Positions 25,873 through 34,806 are shown, counted from the first letter of the stretch. The stretch is 64,000 bases of DNA from Candidatus Limnocylindrales bacterium (GCA_035559535.1 DATMBG010000032.1:83040-147039); one strand, 5' to 3'. Translations and numbers: made by a program. The notes: generated by a model not told the origin, from the sequence alone.

Positions 25873-26466
25873 GTGTTGAATTCGAGGAAACCCACAAAGC
25901 CGGTAACCGATGAGAGCCTGGTAAAGAGATGTCAAGCTGGAGATTCGCTGGCTTTTGAGACCTTAGTCATTCGATATCAGAGGCAGATTTTTAGTCTGAT
26001 TCATCGTATGACCAATAATCCTGAGATTGTTGAGGATTTGGCTCAAGAGGTTTTTATTTCGGCTTTCAAGGCAATAGGAGAATTTAAGGGAAATTCTTCT
26101 TTTTTTACTTGGCTATATCGGATTGCCATCAATAAGTGTAAGAACTATTTAGCCTCTTCTCGTGGGTCTCTTATACCTATAGGAGATAGGAGGTCGGAGG
26201 CTGAGCCTTCTTTGTTGGAGATAGCGGACCAGCGAGTGAATCCACAGACTGCTTTGTTAACAGGGGAGTTATTGGCGCAGGTTGATGAAGCTTTAGGAAG
26301 TCTTCCAGACGATCAAAGAGAGGCCCTGGTTCTGTATGATCTGGAAGGCTTATCTTATCAGGAGATTGCAGAGGTTTTGAATTGCCCCATAGGGACTGTG
26401 CGGTCTCGATTAGCCAGAGCCAGGGCAGCTTTAAGAGAAAGGCTCAAGGATTATTTTACGGAGTAG
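25873..26466 (+). CDS. rpoE: ECF sigma factor, RpoE/AlgU type
   Basis: This 197-residue ECF sigma factor has region 2 (FETLVIRYQRQIFSLIHRM, EDLAQEVFISAFKAI, TWLYRIAINKCKNYL) and region 4 (LPDDQREALVLYDLEGLSYQEIAEVLNCPIGTVRSRLARAR, given here in pieces of the motif). It starts at GTG 25873. Promoters of both housekeeping and sigma-E type precede it. The following genes encode an anti-sigma factor, an RseB/MucB-like regulator and a DegP protease, the same order as algU-mucA-mucB-mucD. It directs the envelope stress response. Confidence 0.93.
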   Translation: MLNSRKPTKPVTDESLVKRCQAGDSLAFETLVIRYQRQIFSLIHRMTNNPEIVEDLAQEVFISAFKAIGEFKGNSSFFTWLYRIAINKCKNYLASSRGSLIPIGDRRSEAEPSLLEIADQRVNPQTALLTGELLAQVDEALGSLPDDQREALVLYDLEGLSYQEIAEVLNCPIGTVRSRLARARAALRERLKDYFTE

Positions 26467-26470
26467 AAGT

Positions 26471-27040
26471 ATGAACTGTGAGGAATATTTTGAGCTTATA
26501 ACCGGATATGCAGATGGGGAGTTACGAGAGGCCGAGGTGGTATTGCTTACCCAGCATTTGACTGCCTGTGCAAAGTGTCATCAACATCTTAAGGAAATCA
26601 GTGCCTTAAAAAATCTTTTAAAACAATATGCAGCAACGAAAGCCCTGGTCCCTTCTTTAGGATTTTCCCAAAAAATCCTGCAGAGTGTCCACAAGGAAAT
26701 TCCGGTCTTTGGAAAGAAAGGTTTATCATGGACTTCGAAATATCCTCTTTCTGTCTGGGCCACGGCGGCAGTTCTGTTTCTGATTCTCCTTGCCGGAATC
26801 TTTTACTTTCAGCAAATGGGAGTTCAGGAACCTTCAAAGAACACCTATTATGTTGAGATGAAACCAAAGACTCAGAAGAATATATATTATGTCGAGGCTA
26901 AACTAGATTCCCCGCCTGCCCACGAATCGGGAAATACGGATTTCAATAATATTGATGATTATCTCTATCAGCATGCCATGGAGGGGTTGCGAACTCCTCT
27001 AACGGATAACACCGTATTCGTGGGATATATGAACCGATGA
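26471..27040 (+). CDS. Membrane anti-sigma factor with zinc-finger domain (RseA/MucA-like)
   Basis: This 189-residue protein has an N-terminal anti-sigma domain with zf-HC2 motif HLTACAKCH, a transmembrane helix near residues 95-112 (ATAAVLFLILLAGIFYF) and a periplasmic C-terminal region of about 75 residues. It binds and holds the sigma factor encoded 4 nt upstream. Envelope damage would trigger cleavage of its periplasmic part. Its end overlaps the next gene by ATGA. The zinc-binding form differs from E. coli RseA, which lacks the metal site. Confidence 0.88.
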   Translation: MNCEEYFELITGYADGELREAEVVLLTQHLTACAKCHQHLKEISALKNLLKQYAATKALVPSLGFSQKILQSVHKEIPVFGKKGLSWTSKYPLSVWATAAVLFLILLAGIFYFQQMGVQEPSKNTYYVEMKPKTQKNIYYVEAKLDSPPAHESGNTDFNNIDDYLYQHAMEGLRTPLTDNTVFVGYMNR

Positions 27041-28155
27041 GCCAGATGTTGGAGAGATTACCAGGTACTTCTAAGATATACGGTAGACAGATTGAGTCCA
27101 TGAAGTGGAAATGGGATTTAACGATTTTAAACGCTTTCTTTTTCTTGATCAGTTGGTTAATAACCCTTTTCATTGCCGATAAGGTATGGGCTGAGGAAAG
27201 GGAAGAACTGGATAGCATTATTCAAACCCTGGGGGAGTCCAGAACTAAGGATATCAGCTATATGGGGGTCAAAATTGTGGTTAACTACTCCTCCTGTCAA
27301 CCAGATGTTAAGAGTATTCAGGTAATCCATGGACCCGCTAACAAGGAAAAGCGAGAAATCTTCTCCTTGAAGGAAAAGAAAACCCAGGTCATTCTGGATG
27401 ACGGACAACATATCTGGCACTATATTCCATCGGAAGCTTTTGTCATTCGTAAAAATTCCCCTGTTTTCGAGGATGTGGTGAAAGATCTCAAGGAAAAGGA
27501 GCAGCTCATCGAACAGAACTACAAGATTTACATAGAGAGGCAAGGACAAATCATTAACAGAAATAGTATCGGTATTTTCTTCGAACCCAAGGATACCAAT
27601 CGGCCGGCTCGTAAGGTATGGGTGGATAGAGAATATGGAATCCCCCTAAGGACTGAGATTTACGACCTGAATGGAAATCTCATTCTGTTATCGACTTTCT
27701 CGGAAATTAAATTTGGATCTGTTCTTGGAAATGACATTTTCTCTCTCAAAATTCCCGAAGGGACTCCTGTTAAGACCTTTGTAGAAGCCAGATATGCCAA
27801 TCTGGCTGAAGCAGAAAAACATATCGATTTTAAGTTGCACCCCTTAGGTTATGTTCCTGAAGGGTTTACCCTCACCGGGATCACCCATATTAAAGTGGAT
27901 AAAGGAGAGCGGGTCCATTTACTTTATTCCGACGGATTGAGCTCTCTATCCATTTTCCAGGACAAGTCTGTACTATCTTTTTCCGGTACCCCTCTCCCTA
28001 CCAGAGAAGTGAACATTAATGACAAAAAAGGAGTATTATATGACCAAGGACTACTAAAGATCTTAAATTGGAAATTACAGGACACCTATGTTACTTTAAT
28101 AGGAGAAATCTCAGAAGATGAGTTATTAAAAGTGGCTCGATCAGTTTTGCCTTAA
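27037..28155 (+). CDS. RseB/MucB-like periplasmic regulator of sigma-E
   Basis: This 372-residue exported protein overlaps the anti-sigma gene by 4 nt, so translation is coupled. A membrane or signal segment (ILNAFFFLISWLITLFIADKVWA) lies after an N-terminal stretch of about 28 residues; an internal start near MKWKWDL would give a normal signal peptide. The fold matches the MucB/RseB LolA-like domain (GVKIVVNYSS, WHYIPSEAFVIRKN, PLRTEIYDLNGNLI, FSEIKFG) with a C-terminal domain (HPLGYVPEGFTLTGI, DEKGVLY-like) as in RseB. RseB senses misplaced LPS and shields the anti-sigma factor from cleavage. Confidence 0.8.
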   Translation: MSQMLERLPGTSKIYGRQIESMKWKWDLTILNAFFFLISWLITLFIADKVWAEEREELDSIIQTLGESRTKDISYMGVKIVVNYSSCQPDVKSIQVIHGPANKEKREIFSLKEKKTQVILDDGQHIWHYIPSEAFVIRKNSPVFEDVVKDLKEKEQLIEQNYKIYIERQGQIINRNSIGIFFEPKDTNRPARKVWVDREYGIPLRTEIYDLNGNLILLSTFSEIKFGSVLGNDIFSLKIPEGTPVKTFVEARYANLAEAEKHIDFKLHPLGYVPEGFTLTGITHIKVDKGERVHLLYSDGLSSLSIFQDKSVLSFSGTPLPTREVNINDKKGVLYDQGLLKILNWKLQDTYVTLIGEISEDELLKVARSVLP

Positions 28156-28159
28156 AAGC

Positions 28160-28233
28160 TGTCTACTACCCGTCGTCCGTTGTTCAGGGGGTATAAGTTC
28201 CTAAGAGGGGCAACGGACAACAGTTAATAGACA
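28160..28233. repeat. Palindrome with CAACGGACAAC arm ahead of degP
   Basis: The arms 28160-28182 and 28211-28233 match at 19 of 23 positions and contain GTCCGTTG/CAACGGAC. The right arm ends 8 nt before the degP start. It shares the CAACGGACAAC core with elements before two other genes. Confidence 0.6.
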
Positions 28234-28241
28234 AGGAAGTT

Positions 28242-29804
28242 ATGAATAAGGAAAATTTAAAACAAATTTGGTTAATCGGTCTTTTATGCTTCGTGGTCAG
28301 TGTAACGACGGCTATTCTGACTGTTAATAGTCTCCCCTTGCTAAGTATCGCTCAGGAATCAAAATCCGACAAACCGGCCACATCGCCGGCTGCAGATAAA
28401 CCCACCCCGGATGCAGGAACAAAATCTATGGCCGGAGTCCTGGTTCCCCATGACTTTGTAGGGATTGCCAATAAGGTTAAACCTACCGTGGTTAATATTA
28501 GTACCAGCCATACCCTGAAACGGAAAGAATTCCGAGGATTCCGGGGTTCAGAAGAATTTAAAGATTTCTTCGGTGAGGATTTCTTTAACCGATTTTTTGG
28601 GGGGAACCCTCCCAAGCAGTTCAAACAGAGAAGTTTAGGTTCCGGTTTTATTATTGACAAGCAGGGCTATATCGTCTCCAATCATCACGTGGTTAAAGAT
28701 GCCGATGAAATCAAGGTTAAGCTGGCAGATGATTCGGAGTATACGGCTAAAGTCGTCGGGAAAGATCCGAAAACGGACATTGTGCTTCTTAAAATCGATA
28801 CTAAAAAAGATCTTCCGGTCTTAGAGTTTGGGGATTCCGATGCCATTCAAGTGGGTGAATGGGTCATAGCCGTGGGAAATCCCTTTGGATTGAATTATAC
28901 CGTTACTGCCGGGATTATCAGTGCAAAGGGACGTGTTATTGGTGCAGGCCCCTACGATGACTTTCTCCAGACCGATGCCTCCATTAACCCTGGTAACAGT
29001 GGAGGTCCCCTTGTCAATATGGAAGGGAAAATTATCGGGATCAATACCGCCATTATGGCCAGTGGGCAGGGGATTGGATTTGCCATTCCTATTAATGAGG
29101 CCAAGCATATCATTGAGGATCTAAAAACCAAGGGTAAAGTAACCCGAGGATGGCTCGGACTTATGATCCAAGAGGTCACTCCCGAGTTAGCAGAATCCTT
29201 TAATCTGGCCGAACATAAGGGAGCTCTGGTGGCTAATGTGGTTCCCGATAGCCCGGCAGATAAAGCAGGGATTAAGCGCGGGGATGTGGTGATTGAATTT
29301 GACGGCAAAAAGATTAACGAATACAGTGACTTGCCTAAACTGGCAGCCCGGGCCGAGCCCGGTCGGAGTGTCGAGGTAAAGGTTAATCGGGATGGGAAAG
29401 AACAAACCTTCAAAGTAAATATTGGAGAGTTCCCCGAAGAAGTTGCAGAAGCTGCTACAAGCCAGGAAGGTAATACCATTGAAGAAGAAAAGCTCGGTAT
29501 GGCCGTACAGGAATTGACTCCGGAATTGGCCGAAGGACTCAACCTACCCAAAGACGAAAAGGGAGTTCTGGTTTCCGAGGTTGAGGAAGGGGGACCTGCC
29601 GCAGAGGCCGGAATCCGAAGGGGTGATATTATCAAGGAAATTAATCGGATTGAAGTTAAAGACCTTAAAGGGTATCAAGAAGCCCTTAAATCCTCCAAAG
29701 ATAACATGATCCTCTTGCTGGTAAAACGGGGAGAAAACAGCATTTATCGGGTTATCAAACTCGATGAAGGCCTGAAAGAAGGAACCAAAGAGGAGAAGAA
29801 GTAA
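28242..29804 (+). CDS. degP: DegP/HtrA periplasmic serine protease with two PDZ domains
   Basis: This 520-residue protein has an N-terminal signal or anchor (QIWLIGLLCFVVSVTTAILTV), a trypsin-like domain with catalytic triad H149 (SNHHV), D179 (KTDIVLLK) and S253 (NPGNSGGPL), and two PDZ domains (about 295-385, and 420-510). It degrades or refolds damaged periplasmic proteins. As the last gene of the sigma-E operon it corresponds to mucD. The AAGGAAG ribosome site lies unusually close to the ATG. Confidence 0.95.
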   Translation: MNKENLKQIWLIGLLCFVVSVTTAILTVNSLPLLSIAQESKSDKPATSPAADKPTPDAGTKSMAGVLVPHDFVGIANKVKPTVVNISTSHTLKRKEFRGFRGSEEFKDFFGEDFFNRFFGGNPPKQFKQRSLGSGFIIDKQGYIVSNHHVVKDADEIKVKLADDSEYTAKVVGKDPKTDIVLLKIDTKKDLPVLEFGDSDAIQVGEWVIAVGNPFGLNYTVTAGIISAKGRVIGAGPYDDFLQTDASINPGNSGGPLVNMEGKIIGINTAIMASGQGIGFAIPINEAKHIIEDLKTKGKVTRGWLGLMIQEVTPELAESFNLAEHKGALVANVVPDSPADKAGIKRGDVVIEFDGKKINEYSDLPKLAARAEPGRSVEVKVNRDGKEQTFKVNIGEFPEEVAEAATSQEGNTIEEEKLGMAVQELTPELAEGLNLPKDEKGVLVSEVEEGGPAAEAGIRRGDIIKEINRIEVKDLKGYQEALKSSKDNMILLLVKRGENSIYRVIKLDEGLKEGTKEEKK

Positions 29805-29808
29805 AAAT

Positions 29809-29844
29809 AGGGGAGAATGGGAGAATAAAGACCCGTTCTCCCCT
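29809..29844. terminator. Bidirectional terminator between degP and the PaaK-like gene
   Basis: The arms 29809-29821 and 29832-29844 match at 12 of 13 (AGGGGAGAATGGG against CCCGTTCTCCCCT). It lies between convergent genes whose stops are at 29804 and 29867, where a two-way terminator is expected. Confidence 0.6.
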
Positions 29845-29866
29845 TCCTTCTTTCCCTCTGTTGAAC

Positions 29867-31150
29867 TTAATCCCATTTTCTTTCATCTAAAATTTTTTTT
29901 CCTCCCTCAGGAAGGGTCCCTCCAGGTACCAACTCAATCGTAGCCCTCAATTTCATGACCTCCCGTACGGTTTGTTCCAATTGACTCTTTAAAGTGTCCG
30001 ATTCCAGTATGCCAGGTTTAAGCTCTACCCGAAGTTTCAGTTCATCTTGATGATGGACACGCGTAATGACTACCTGTCCCCTGGCGATATCCGGGTGTTT
30101 GGCTAAGATTTCATCCACCTGACCGGGTCTAATGAACATCCCTCTCACCTTGGTCGTTTCACTGGCGCGCCCTACCAATTTAACCAGGCGATGGGAGGTC
30201 CTCCCACAGGGACAGGGCTCATCGGTAAAATAAGAGAGATCTCCGGTTCCAAATCGGATCAGGGGGTAGGTTTTATTGAAGTTGGTTACCACCACTTCGC
30301 CAACCTCTCCAGGCCCTAGCTGATTCCCGGCTTCCAGATCTACGATTTCTACCACCAGTTCCTCAGGTACGTGCATACCGGATTTTTCCCGACATTCATA
30401 TCCGATGGTTCCCACATCTGCAGTCAGATATCCCTGTCGAACCAGAAGATGATAGCCTTCTTCCAGCTCCGTCCGCAGAGATTCCGGAAGCATTTCGGCG
30501 GCAACAAAAGCAACTTCCAGCGTAAGATCCTTTCGGGGTTGATAACCTAATTCTTCTGCTTTTCTGAGAAGGGTCATCAGAAAACTGGGGGTGCCGGTGT
30601 AACCGGTAACCTTCAGATCGTATAAAATTTTAACCTGAAGTTCTGTATTTCCTACTCCGGTCGGAATAACCGTACACCCCATTGCCACCAAAGCCTCATC
30701 TAAAATAAGTCCGGCAGGCGTTAAATGATAAGCAAATGTGTTTTGAACCAGATCTCCTTTCCGAAACCCGGCTGCATACAAGGCCTTTTCACACCTCCAA
30801 TACCTCTCTTCAGGCCCTTGAGGATCATAGATAGGTCCTGGAGAAACATAAATCCGTTTGAGTTGATGAGACGGAACGGTTGTAAATCCCCCAAAAGGAG
30901 GATTTTCCCTTTGAAGTTGGGGAAGCTGATCTTTCTTTGTAATTGGGACCTTCTCCAGGTCTTTTACCGTCTGGATATGCTGCGGAGTCAGACGAGCTGC
31001 TTCAAATCTGGCCCTGATAGCCGGTGCATGGGTGTAGGCATAACCCATAATTTCTCGAAGCTTCTGAACCACATAAGCTTCTCGCTCTTTGGGGGGAAGA
31101 GTTTCTAAAGCCGGGTCATAGAAACCTGTAGTTCGATCGGATTTTAACAT
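29867..31150 (-). CDS. Phenylacetate-CoA ligase-like adenylating enzyme
   Basis: This 427-residue PaaK-family enzyme starts at ATG 31150; the frame extends to a TTG at 31186 but has no better start. It has the AMP-binding fold motifs YTGTPSFLMTLL, GTIGYECRE, YPLIRFGTGDLS and KVRGMFIRPGQVDEIL, plus CPCGRT. The usual SSGTTG phosphate loop is replaced by VSPGPIYDPQGPEE, as in a PaaK subfamily that may act on other aryl or short acids. Expected reaction: carboxylate + ATP + CoA to acyl-CoA. It stands alone as a single-gene unit. Confidence 0.85.
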   Translation of the reverse strand: MLKSDRTTGFYDPALETLPPKEREAYVVQKLREIMGYAYTHAPAIRARFEAARLTPQHIQTVKDLEKVPITKKDQLPQLQRENPPFGGFTTVPSHQLKRIYVSPGPIYDPQGPEERYWRCEKALYAAGFRKGDLVQNTFAYHLTPAGLILDEALVAMGCTVIPTGVGNTELQVKILYDLKVTGYTGTPSFLMTLLRKAEELGYQPRKDLTLEVAFVAAEMLPESLRTELEEGYHLLVRQGYLTADVGTIGYECREKSGMHVPEELVVEIVDLEAGNQLGPGEVGEVVVTNFNKTYPLIRFGTGDLSYFTDEPCPCGRTSHRLVKLVGRASETTKVRGMFIRPGQVDEILAKHPDIARGQVVITRVHHQDELKLRVELKPGILESDTLKSQLEQTVREVMKLRATIELVPGGTLPEGGKKILDERKWD

Positions 31151-31425
31151 ATTTTTTCTTTTCCCATCTTTGAAACCAGTTTTCAAAGAAAAAATGATTT
31201 CTTCGATTTAATTAAGATTAAAAAATATACCTGATTCCCATTTTCGAGTCGTTCCCACGGCGTTTTTCCATGATTACAAAATAAAACGGTTTCAGCCTGT
31301 AGATAGGTGTATCCAAATCTCTGTTTGAAGTCAAGGTTTTTCACAAAGGCTTCCACAGGCGTGGTAAGAGATGGAGTCTTTCCATAATCCCATAAAGGGG
31401 GGTACAAAATTCTTAAACAAAATTC

Positions 31426-31454
31426 TAGACTCTTATAGGTAAAGGATGTATAAT
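31426..31454 (+). promoter_or_regulatory. Promoter for hppA
   Basis: TAGACT (31426-31431), a 17-nt spacer and a perfect TATAAT (31449-31454) lie about 165 nt upstream of the pyrophosphatase start. This is the main content of the 473-nt gap 31151-31623, along with the ribosome-site repeat below. A 116-codon minus-strand frame in the gap has no homology I can recognise. Confidence 0.5.
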
Positions 31455-31587
31455 ATAAGGGGTTTTGCACAAAGCTGCTCTGTTTCTTGTCCTGCGTCGG
31501 GTGTCTTAAAATAACCTGGGTGTTTAAATTCAAAAATCTTCTAATTTAAATAAAACTCAATAGCTACTCACATATCGTAGTAACGAT

Positions 31588-31617
31588 AAGGAGAAACATA
31601 AGGAGAAACATAAGGAG
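31588..31617 (+). repeat. Three tandem AAGGAG ribosome-binding repeats before hppA
   Basis: The 12-mer AAGGAGAAACAT occurs twice in tandem (31588-31599 and 31600-31611), followed by AAGGAG at 31612-31617, 6 nt before the ATG. Only the last is well placed for initiation. The others may be standby sites or a result of slippage. Confidence 0.7.
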
Positions 31618-31623
31618 ATTATT

Positions 31624-33690
31624 ATGACCTTGGTGATAGTCTTAGCCATTAGTATCCTTGGATTAGGTTTTGCCTGGTATCTGGCCCGGTTTGTTTTAGC
31701 TCAGGGTACTGGCAAGTATGAAATGCAAGAAATATCTAATGCTATACGTGAAGGGGCAGAAGCTTTCTTGAAGAGGCAGTATAAAACCATTGCAATTCTC
31801 AGTGGGGCTTTAGGCCTGCTGATCCTTCTGCTCTATGGATTCTTGAAAGAGGACTGGAACCTGGCGGTTAAAACGACCTTTGCCTTTTTTTTAGGAGCCG
31901 GGTGTTCCGCCCTGGCCGGGTATATTGGGATGTATGTTTCAGTGCGTGCCAATATCCGTACGGCCAATGCGGCGTTGACCAGTTTAAATAATGCGCTTAT
32001 TATTGCCTTGAGAGGTGGAGCGGTTTCTGGAATTACGGTCGTTGCCATGAGTCTTCTGGGAGTCGGGGGGCTTTTCCTTCTCTATGGCGGTTTATCGGAT
32101 CCTCAAAAGGTTCCTTTTTTAATAGTGGGTTACGGATTTGGGGCCAGTTTTGTCGCCTTATTTGCTCAATTGGGAGGAGGTATTTACACCAAGGCTGCGG
32201 ATGTTGGAGCAGATTTGGTTGGAAAGGTAGAGGTCGGAATTCCTGAGGATGATCCGAGAAATCCGGCTGTTATTGCAGATCTGGTCGGGGATAACGTGGG
32301 AGATTGTGCCGGTCGTGGCGCCGATCTTTTTGAATCCACGGCGGCAGAGAACATCGGTGCCATGATTTTGGGAGTTGCTTTATTCCCCCACTTTGGAATC
32401 AAGGGAATTTTATTTCCCCTCCTGGCCCGGGCTTTTGGACTCATAGCCAGTATGGCAGGCGTCATGGTGGTTAAAACCGATGAACAGGGAGATCCTATGA
32501 AAGCCCTCAATAAGGGCTATTACGTAACGGCTGTTCTGGCTACCATCGGTTTTTATATTGCAACCGCAACTATGCTCAAGAACAATCTCTGGTTCTTTCT
32601 AGCAGGTTTTATAGGAATTTTGACCAGTATTGCCTTTGTTTATATTACCCAATATTACACCGAATACAAATATCGCCCCGTTAAAGAAATCGCCCAGGCT
32701 TCTCAAACCGGACCGGCTACAAATATTATTACCGGACTGTCGGTTGCTCTAGAATGTACGGCACTTCCGGTGGTTGTGATTTCTGCCGCCATCCTCTTTT
32801 CCTATTACTGTGGACAAAAAGGAATGGAAGGGGGTGGACTGTACGGAACGGCGGTGGCTACCATGGGTATGCTGGCCACATGCGCCTATATCTTGGCCAT
32901 GGACACCTTTGGGCCTATTACCGATAACGCGGGCGGCATTATCGAAATGTCCCAACAACCCGATGAAGTCCGCAGAAAAACCGACCGATTGGATGCCGTT
33001 GGGAATACCACCAAGGCCCTTACCAAAGGATATGCCATTGGAAGCGCAGCCCTCGCCGCTTTTTTGCTTTTTTCCGCCTATCTGGACGAGGTTGCCCATA
33101 TTACCGGTAAACCTTTCCATTCGGTAGATATCGCTAAAGTGGAAGTGTTTATTGGAGGGCTTTTGGGAGCCATGCTGGTATTCCTGTTCAGTGGACTCGC
33201 TATCCGGGCTGTGGGAAAAGCGGCTTACTACGTTATCAACGATGTGCGGGCCCAGTTTAAAGAGAATCCAGAAATTCTGAAAGGAAAAGCTAAGCCGAAT
33301 TATGCCCGGTGTGTGGATATCGTGACACTGGGAGCTTTAAAAGAAATGGTATTACCCGGTGTTCTGGCCGTAGGAATGCCGGTTGTGGTGGGTCTCCTTT
33401 TCCGAATGGTGGGTTTAGGAGCCGAGGCCGTTGCGGCGCTTCTAATGATCGGAACCATTGCTGGTATCCTTGCTGCCACCATCATGAACAACGGAGGGGG
33501 AGCCTGGGATAATGCCAAAAAGTACATTGAAACAGGGGTATATGGGGGTAAAAAATCCGATGCTCATAAAGCTGCTGTGGTCGGTGATACGGTCGGAGAC
33601 CCCCTTAAAGATACAGCCGGTCCTTCTCTCCATGTGCTGATTAAGTTGCTCAGCACCATAACGCTGGTACTGGCTCCCTTGTTTGTTTGA
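31624..33690 (+). CDS. hppA: Membrane-bound proton-translocating pyrophosphatase, K+-independent type
   Basis: This 688-residue protein has about 15-16 membrane helices and the pyrophosphate-site motifs DVGADLVGKVE, DNVGDCAGRGADLFES and DTVGDPLKDTAGPS. The GNTTKALTKG segment has Lys where K+-dependent enzymes have Ala, so it belongs to the K+-independent H+-pumping class. It hydrolyses PPi to move protons out of the cytoplasm and saves energy under low ATP. It is led by three tandem ribosome-site repeats and followed 66 nt later by an FHA gene. Confidence 0.96.
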   Translation: MTLVIVLAISILGLGFAWYLARFVLAQGTGKYEMQEISNAIREGAEAFLKRQYKTIAILSGALGLLILLLYGFLKEDWNLAVKTTFAFFLGAGCSALAGYIGMYVSVRANIRTANAALTSLNNALIIALRGGAVSGITVVAMSLLGVGGLFLLYGGLSDPQKVPFLIVGYGFGASFVALFAQLGGGIYTKAADVGADLVGKVEVGIPEDDPRNPAVIADLVGDNVGDCAGRGADLFESTAAENIGAMILGVALFPHFGIKGILFPLLARAFGLIASMAGVMVVKTDEQGDPMKALNKGYYVTAVLATIGFYIATATMLKNNLWFFLAGFIGILTSIAFVYITQYYTEYKYRPVKEIAQASQTGPATNIITGLSVALECTALPVVVISAAILFSYYCGQKGMEGGGLYGTAVATMGMLATCAYILAMDTFGPITDNAGGIIEMSQQPDEVRRKTDRLDAVGNTTKALTKGYAIGSAALAAFLLFSAYLDEVAHITGKPFHSVDIAKVEVFIGGLLGAMLVFLFSGLAIRAVGKAAYYVINDVRAQFKENPEILKGKAKPNYARCVDIVTLGALKEMVLPGVLAVGMPVVVGLLFRMVGLGAEAVAALLMIGTIAGILAATIMNNGGGAWDNAKKYIETGVYGGKKSDAHKAAVVGDTVGDPLKDTAGPSLHVLIKLLSTITLVLAPLFV

Positions 33691-33692
33691 TC

Positions 33693-33746
33693 GTTGTTCG
33701 TTGTCCGTTGCTACTAACCGACAGCCAACAACGGACAACGAATAAC
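33693..33746. repeat. Heptamer-built palindrome (CGTTGTC words) before the second FHA gene
   Basis: The arms 33693-33710 and 33729-33746 match at 17 of 18. The left arm is made of 7-nt steps (CGTTGTT, CGTTGTC, CGTTG). The right arm contains CAACGGACAAC and ends 10 nt before the FHA start. Confidence 0.65.
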
Positions 33747-33756
33747 AGACAAAATT

Positions 33757-34806
33757 ATGTCCACAAATCCTTTTAGAAAAGCCACAGAAGTCTTAGCTAA
33801 GTTGGGTATCACCCTCTCCGACGAGGGTTTTATAAAAAGGCTCCACGAACTTCGATCCCAAAAAAATCAACTCTCTTCTTACCTGGCCAGGGCAGAACGT
33901 TATAAGAGTAAAGTCTCTCCCATTACCTACGAAAAGGTTAAGAATGATTATCAGAAAAGATTGCAAGAAATCGCCGCCGAACATGAGGAAAAAGAGAAAA
34001 AGTTAAAGGATGAAATGGACCTGATGCTCCGGAAACGGGATGAACTGGTAGAGATTGTCAAGCCGGTGGCTTTTGAATATGAGGAACTTAAATTTCGTTG
34101 CATGGTGGGAGAATATACAAAAGCCGCTTTTCTTTCCCTGGCTTCGGATAAGATTAATTTCCTGAAAGATCAAAAGGAAAAATTGCAGGCCCTTTCGGAT
34201 AAGTTAGCTTTTTATCGACTCATTCTAAACCTTCAGCAAGAAGTTACAGAGCCTATGGAAACTCTGCCCCTTGAACTGGAAGACTTTGAAATACCCCCTG
34301 AAGAAGCTAAAGAATCCTCCTTTCAACCGGCTGAAGAGGAAGCCGGGATTGCCCCAAAAGCAGTCTCGCCAACTTCATCGGAACCTCTCGAAGAGGAATT
34401 CGAGTTCAACTTTAGTGCCACCCAAACCCTGTCTTCCGAAAATGACTTTTCTGACACCGAACTGACCGAAGCGGAAGAAGATATCGATTTAGAACAAATG
34501 GTTGAATCGGAACAGGCCTTTGTAATCCTTAAGGAAGAAGGTCAGGAAGATAAACCTTTTATGATTTTACCAGAAGAATCCCTGACCATTGGACGGGCCA
34601 AAGATAATACCTTGAGAATAGATCAGGATTCAATCTCCCGATACCATGCCAAAATAAGCTTCGAAAACGGACAGGTTATTATTCGGGACCTGGGAAGTGC
34701 GAACGGAACGTTTGTTAACGGAAAGAAAATTAAGGAATACGCTTTATCGGATAACGATGTGATCTCTGTGGGTGAAAAGGTGAAATTGATCTTTAAAAAA
34801 CTATAA
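33757..34806 (+). CDS. Coiled-coil protein with C-terminal FHA domain
   Basis: This 349-residue cytoplasmic protein has a long alpha-helical coiled coil (about 15-165), an acidic flexible middle, and a canonical FHA domain (about 260-349: TIGRAKDNTLRID, SISRYHAKIS, DLGSANGTFVNG). The FHA residues that bind phosphothreonine (GR, SRYH, NG) are all kept. It could be a target reader for a Ser/Thr kinase such as that at 9962, although it lies elsewhere. The start follows a CGTTGTC palindrome and lacks a clear Shine-Dalgarno. Its stop overlaps the convergent selB stop by 6 nt. Confidence 0.9.
   Translation: MSTNPFRKATEVLAKLGITLSDEGFIKRLHELRSQKNQLSSYLARAERYKSKVSPITYEKVKNDYQKRLQEIAAEHEEKEKKLKDEMDLMLRKRDELVEIVKPVAFEYEELKFRCMVGEYTKAAFLSLASDKINFLKDQKEKLQALSDKLAFYRLILNLQQEVTEPMETLPLELEDFEIPPEEAKESSFQPAEEEAGIAPKAVSPTSSEPLEEEFEFNFSATQTLSSENDFSDTELTEAEEDIDLEQMVESEQAFVILKEEGQEDKPFMILPEESLTIGRAKDNTLRIDQDSISRYHAKISFENGQVIIRDLGSANGTFVNGKKIKEYALSDNDVISVGEKVKLIFKKL

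Noticed and set aside
28952..29635. 227-codon minus-strand frame inside degP
   Set aside because: It is a shadow of the degP coding sequence, whose catalytic motifs are beyond doubt; the reverse translation is Ser/Pro/Leu-rich without domains.
31183..31533. 116-codon minus-strand frame between the PaaK-like gene and hppA
   Set aside because: No ribosome site, no recognisable domain, and it overlaps the candidate hppA promoter.
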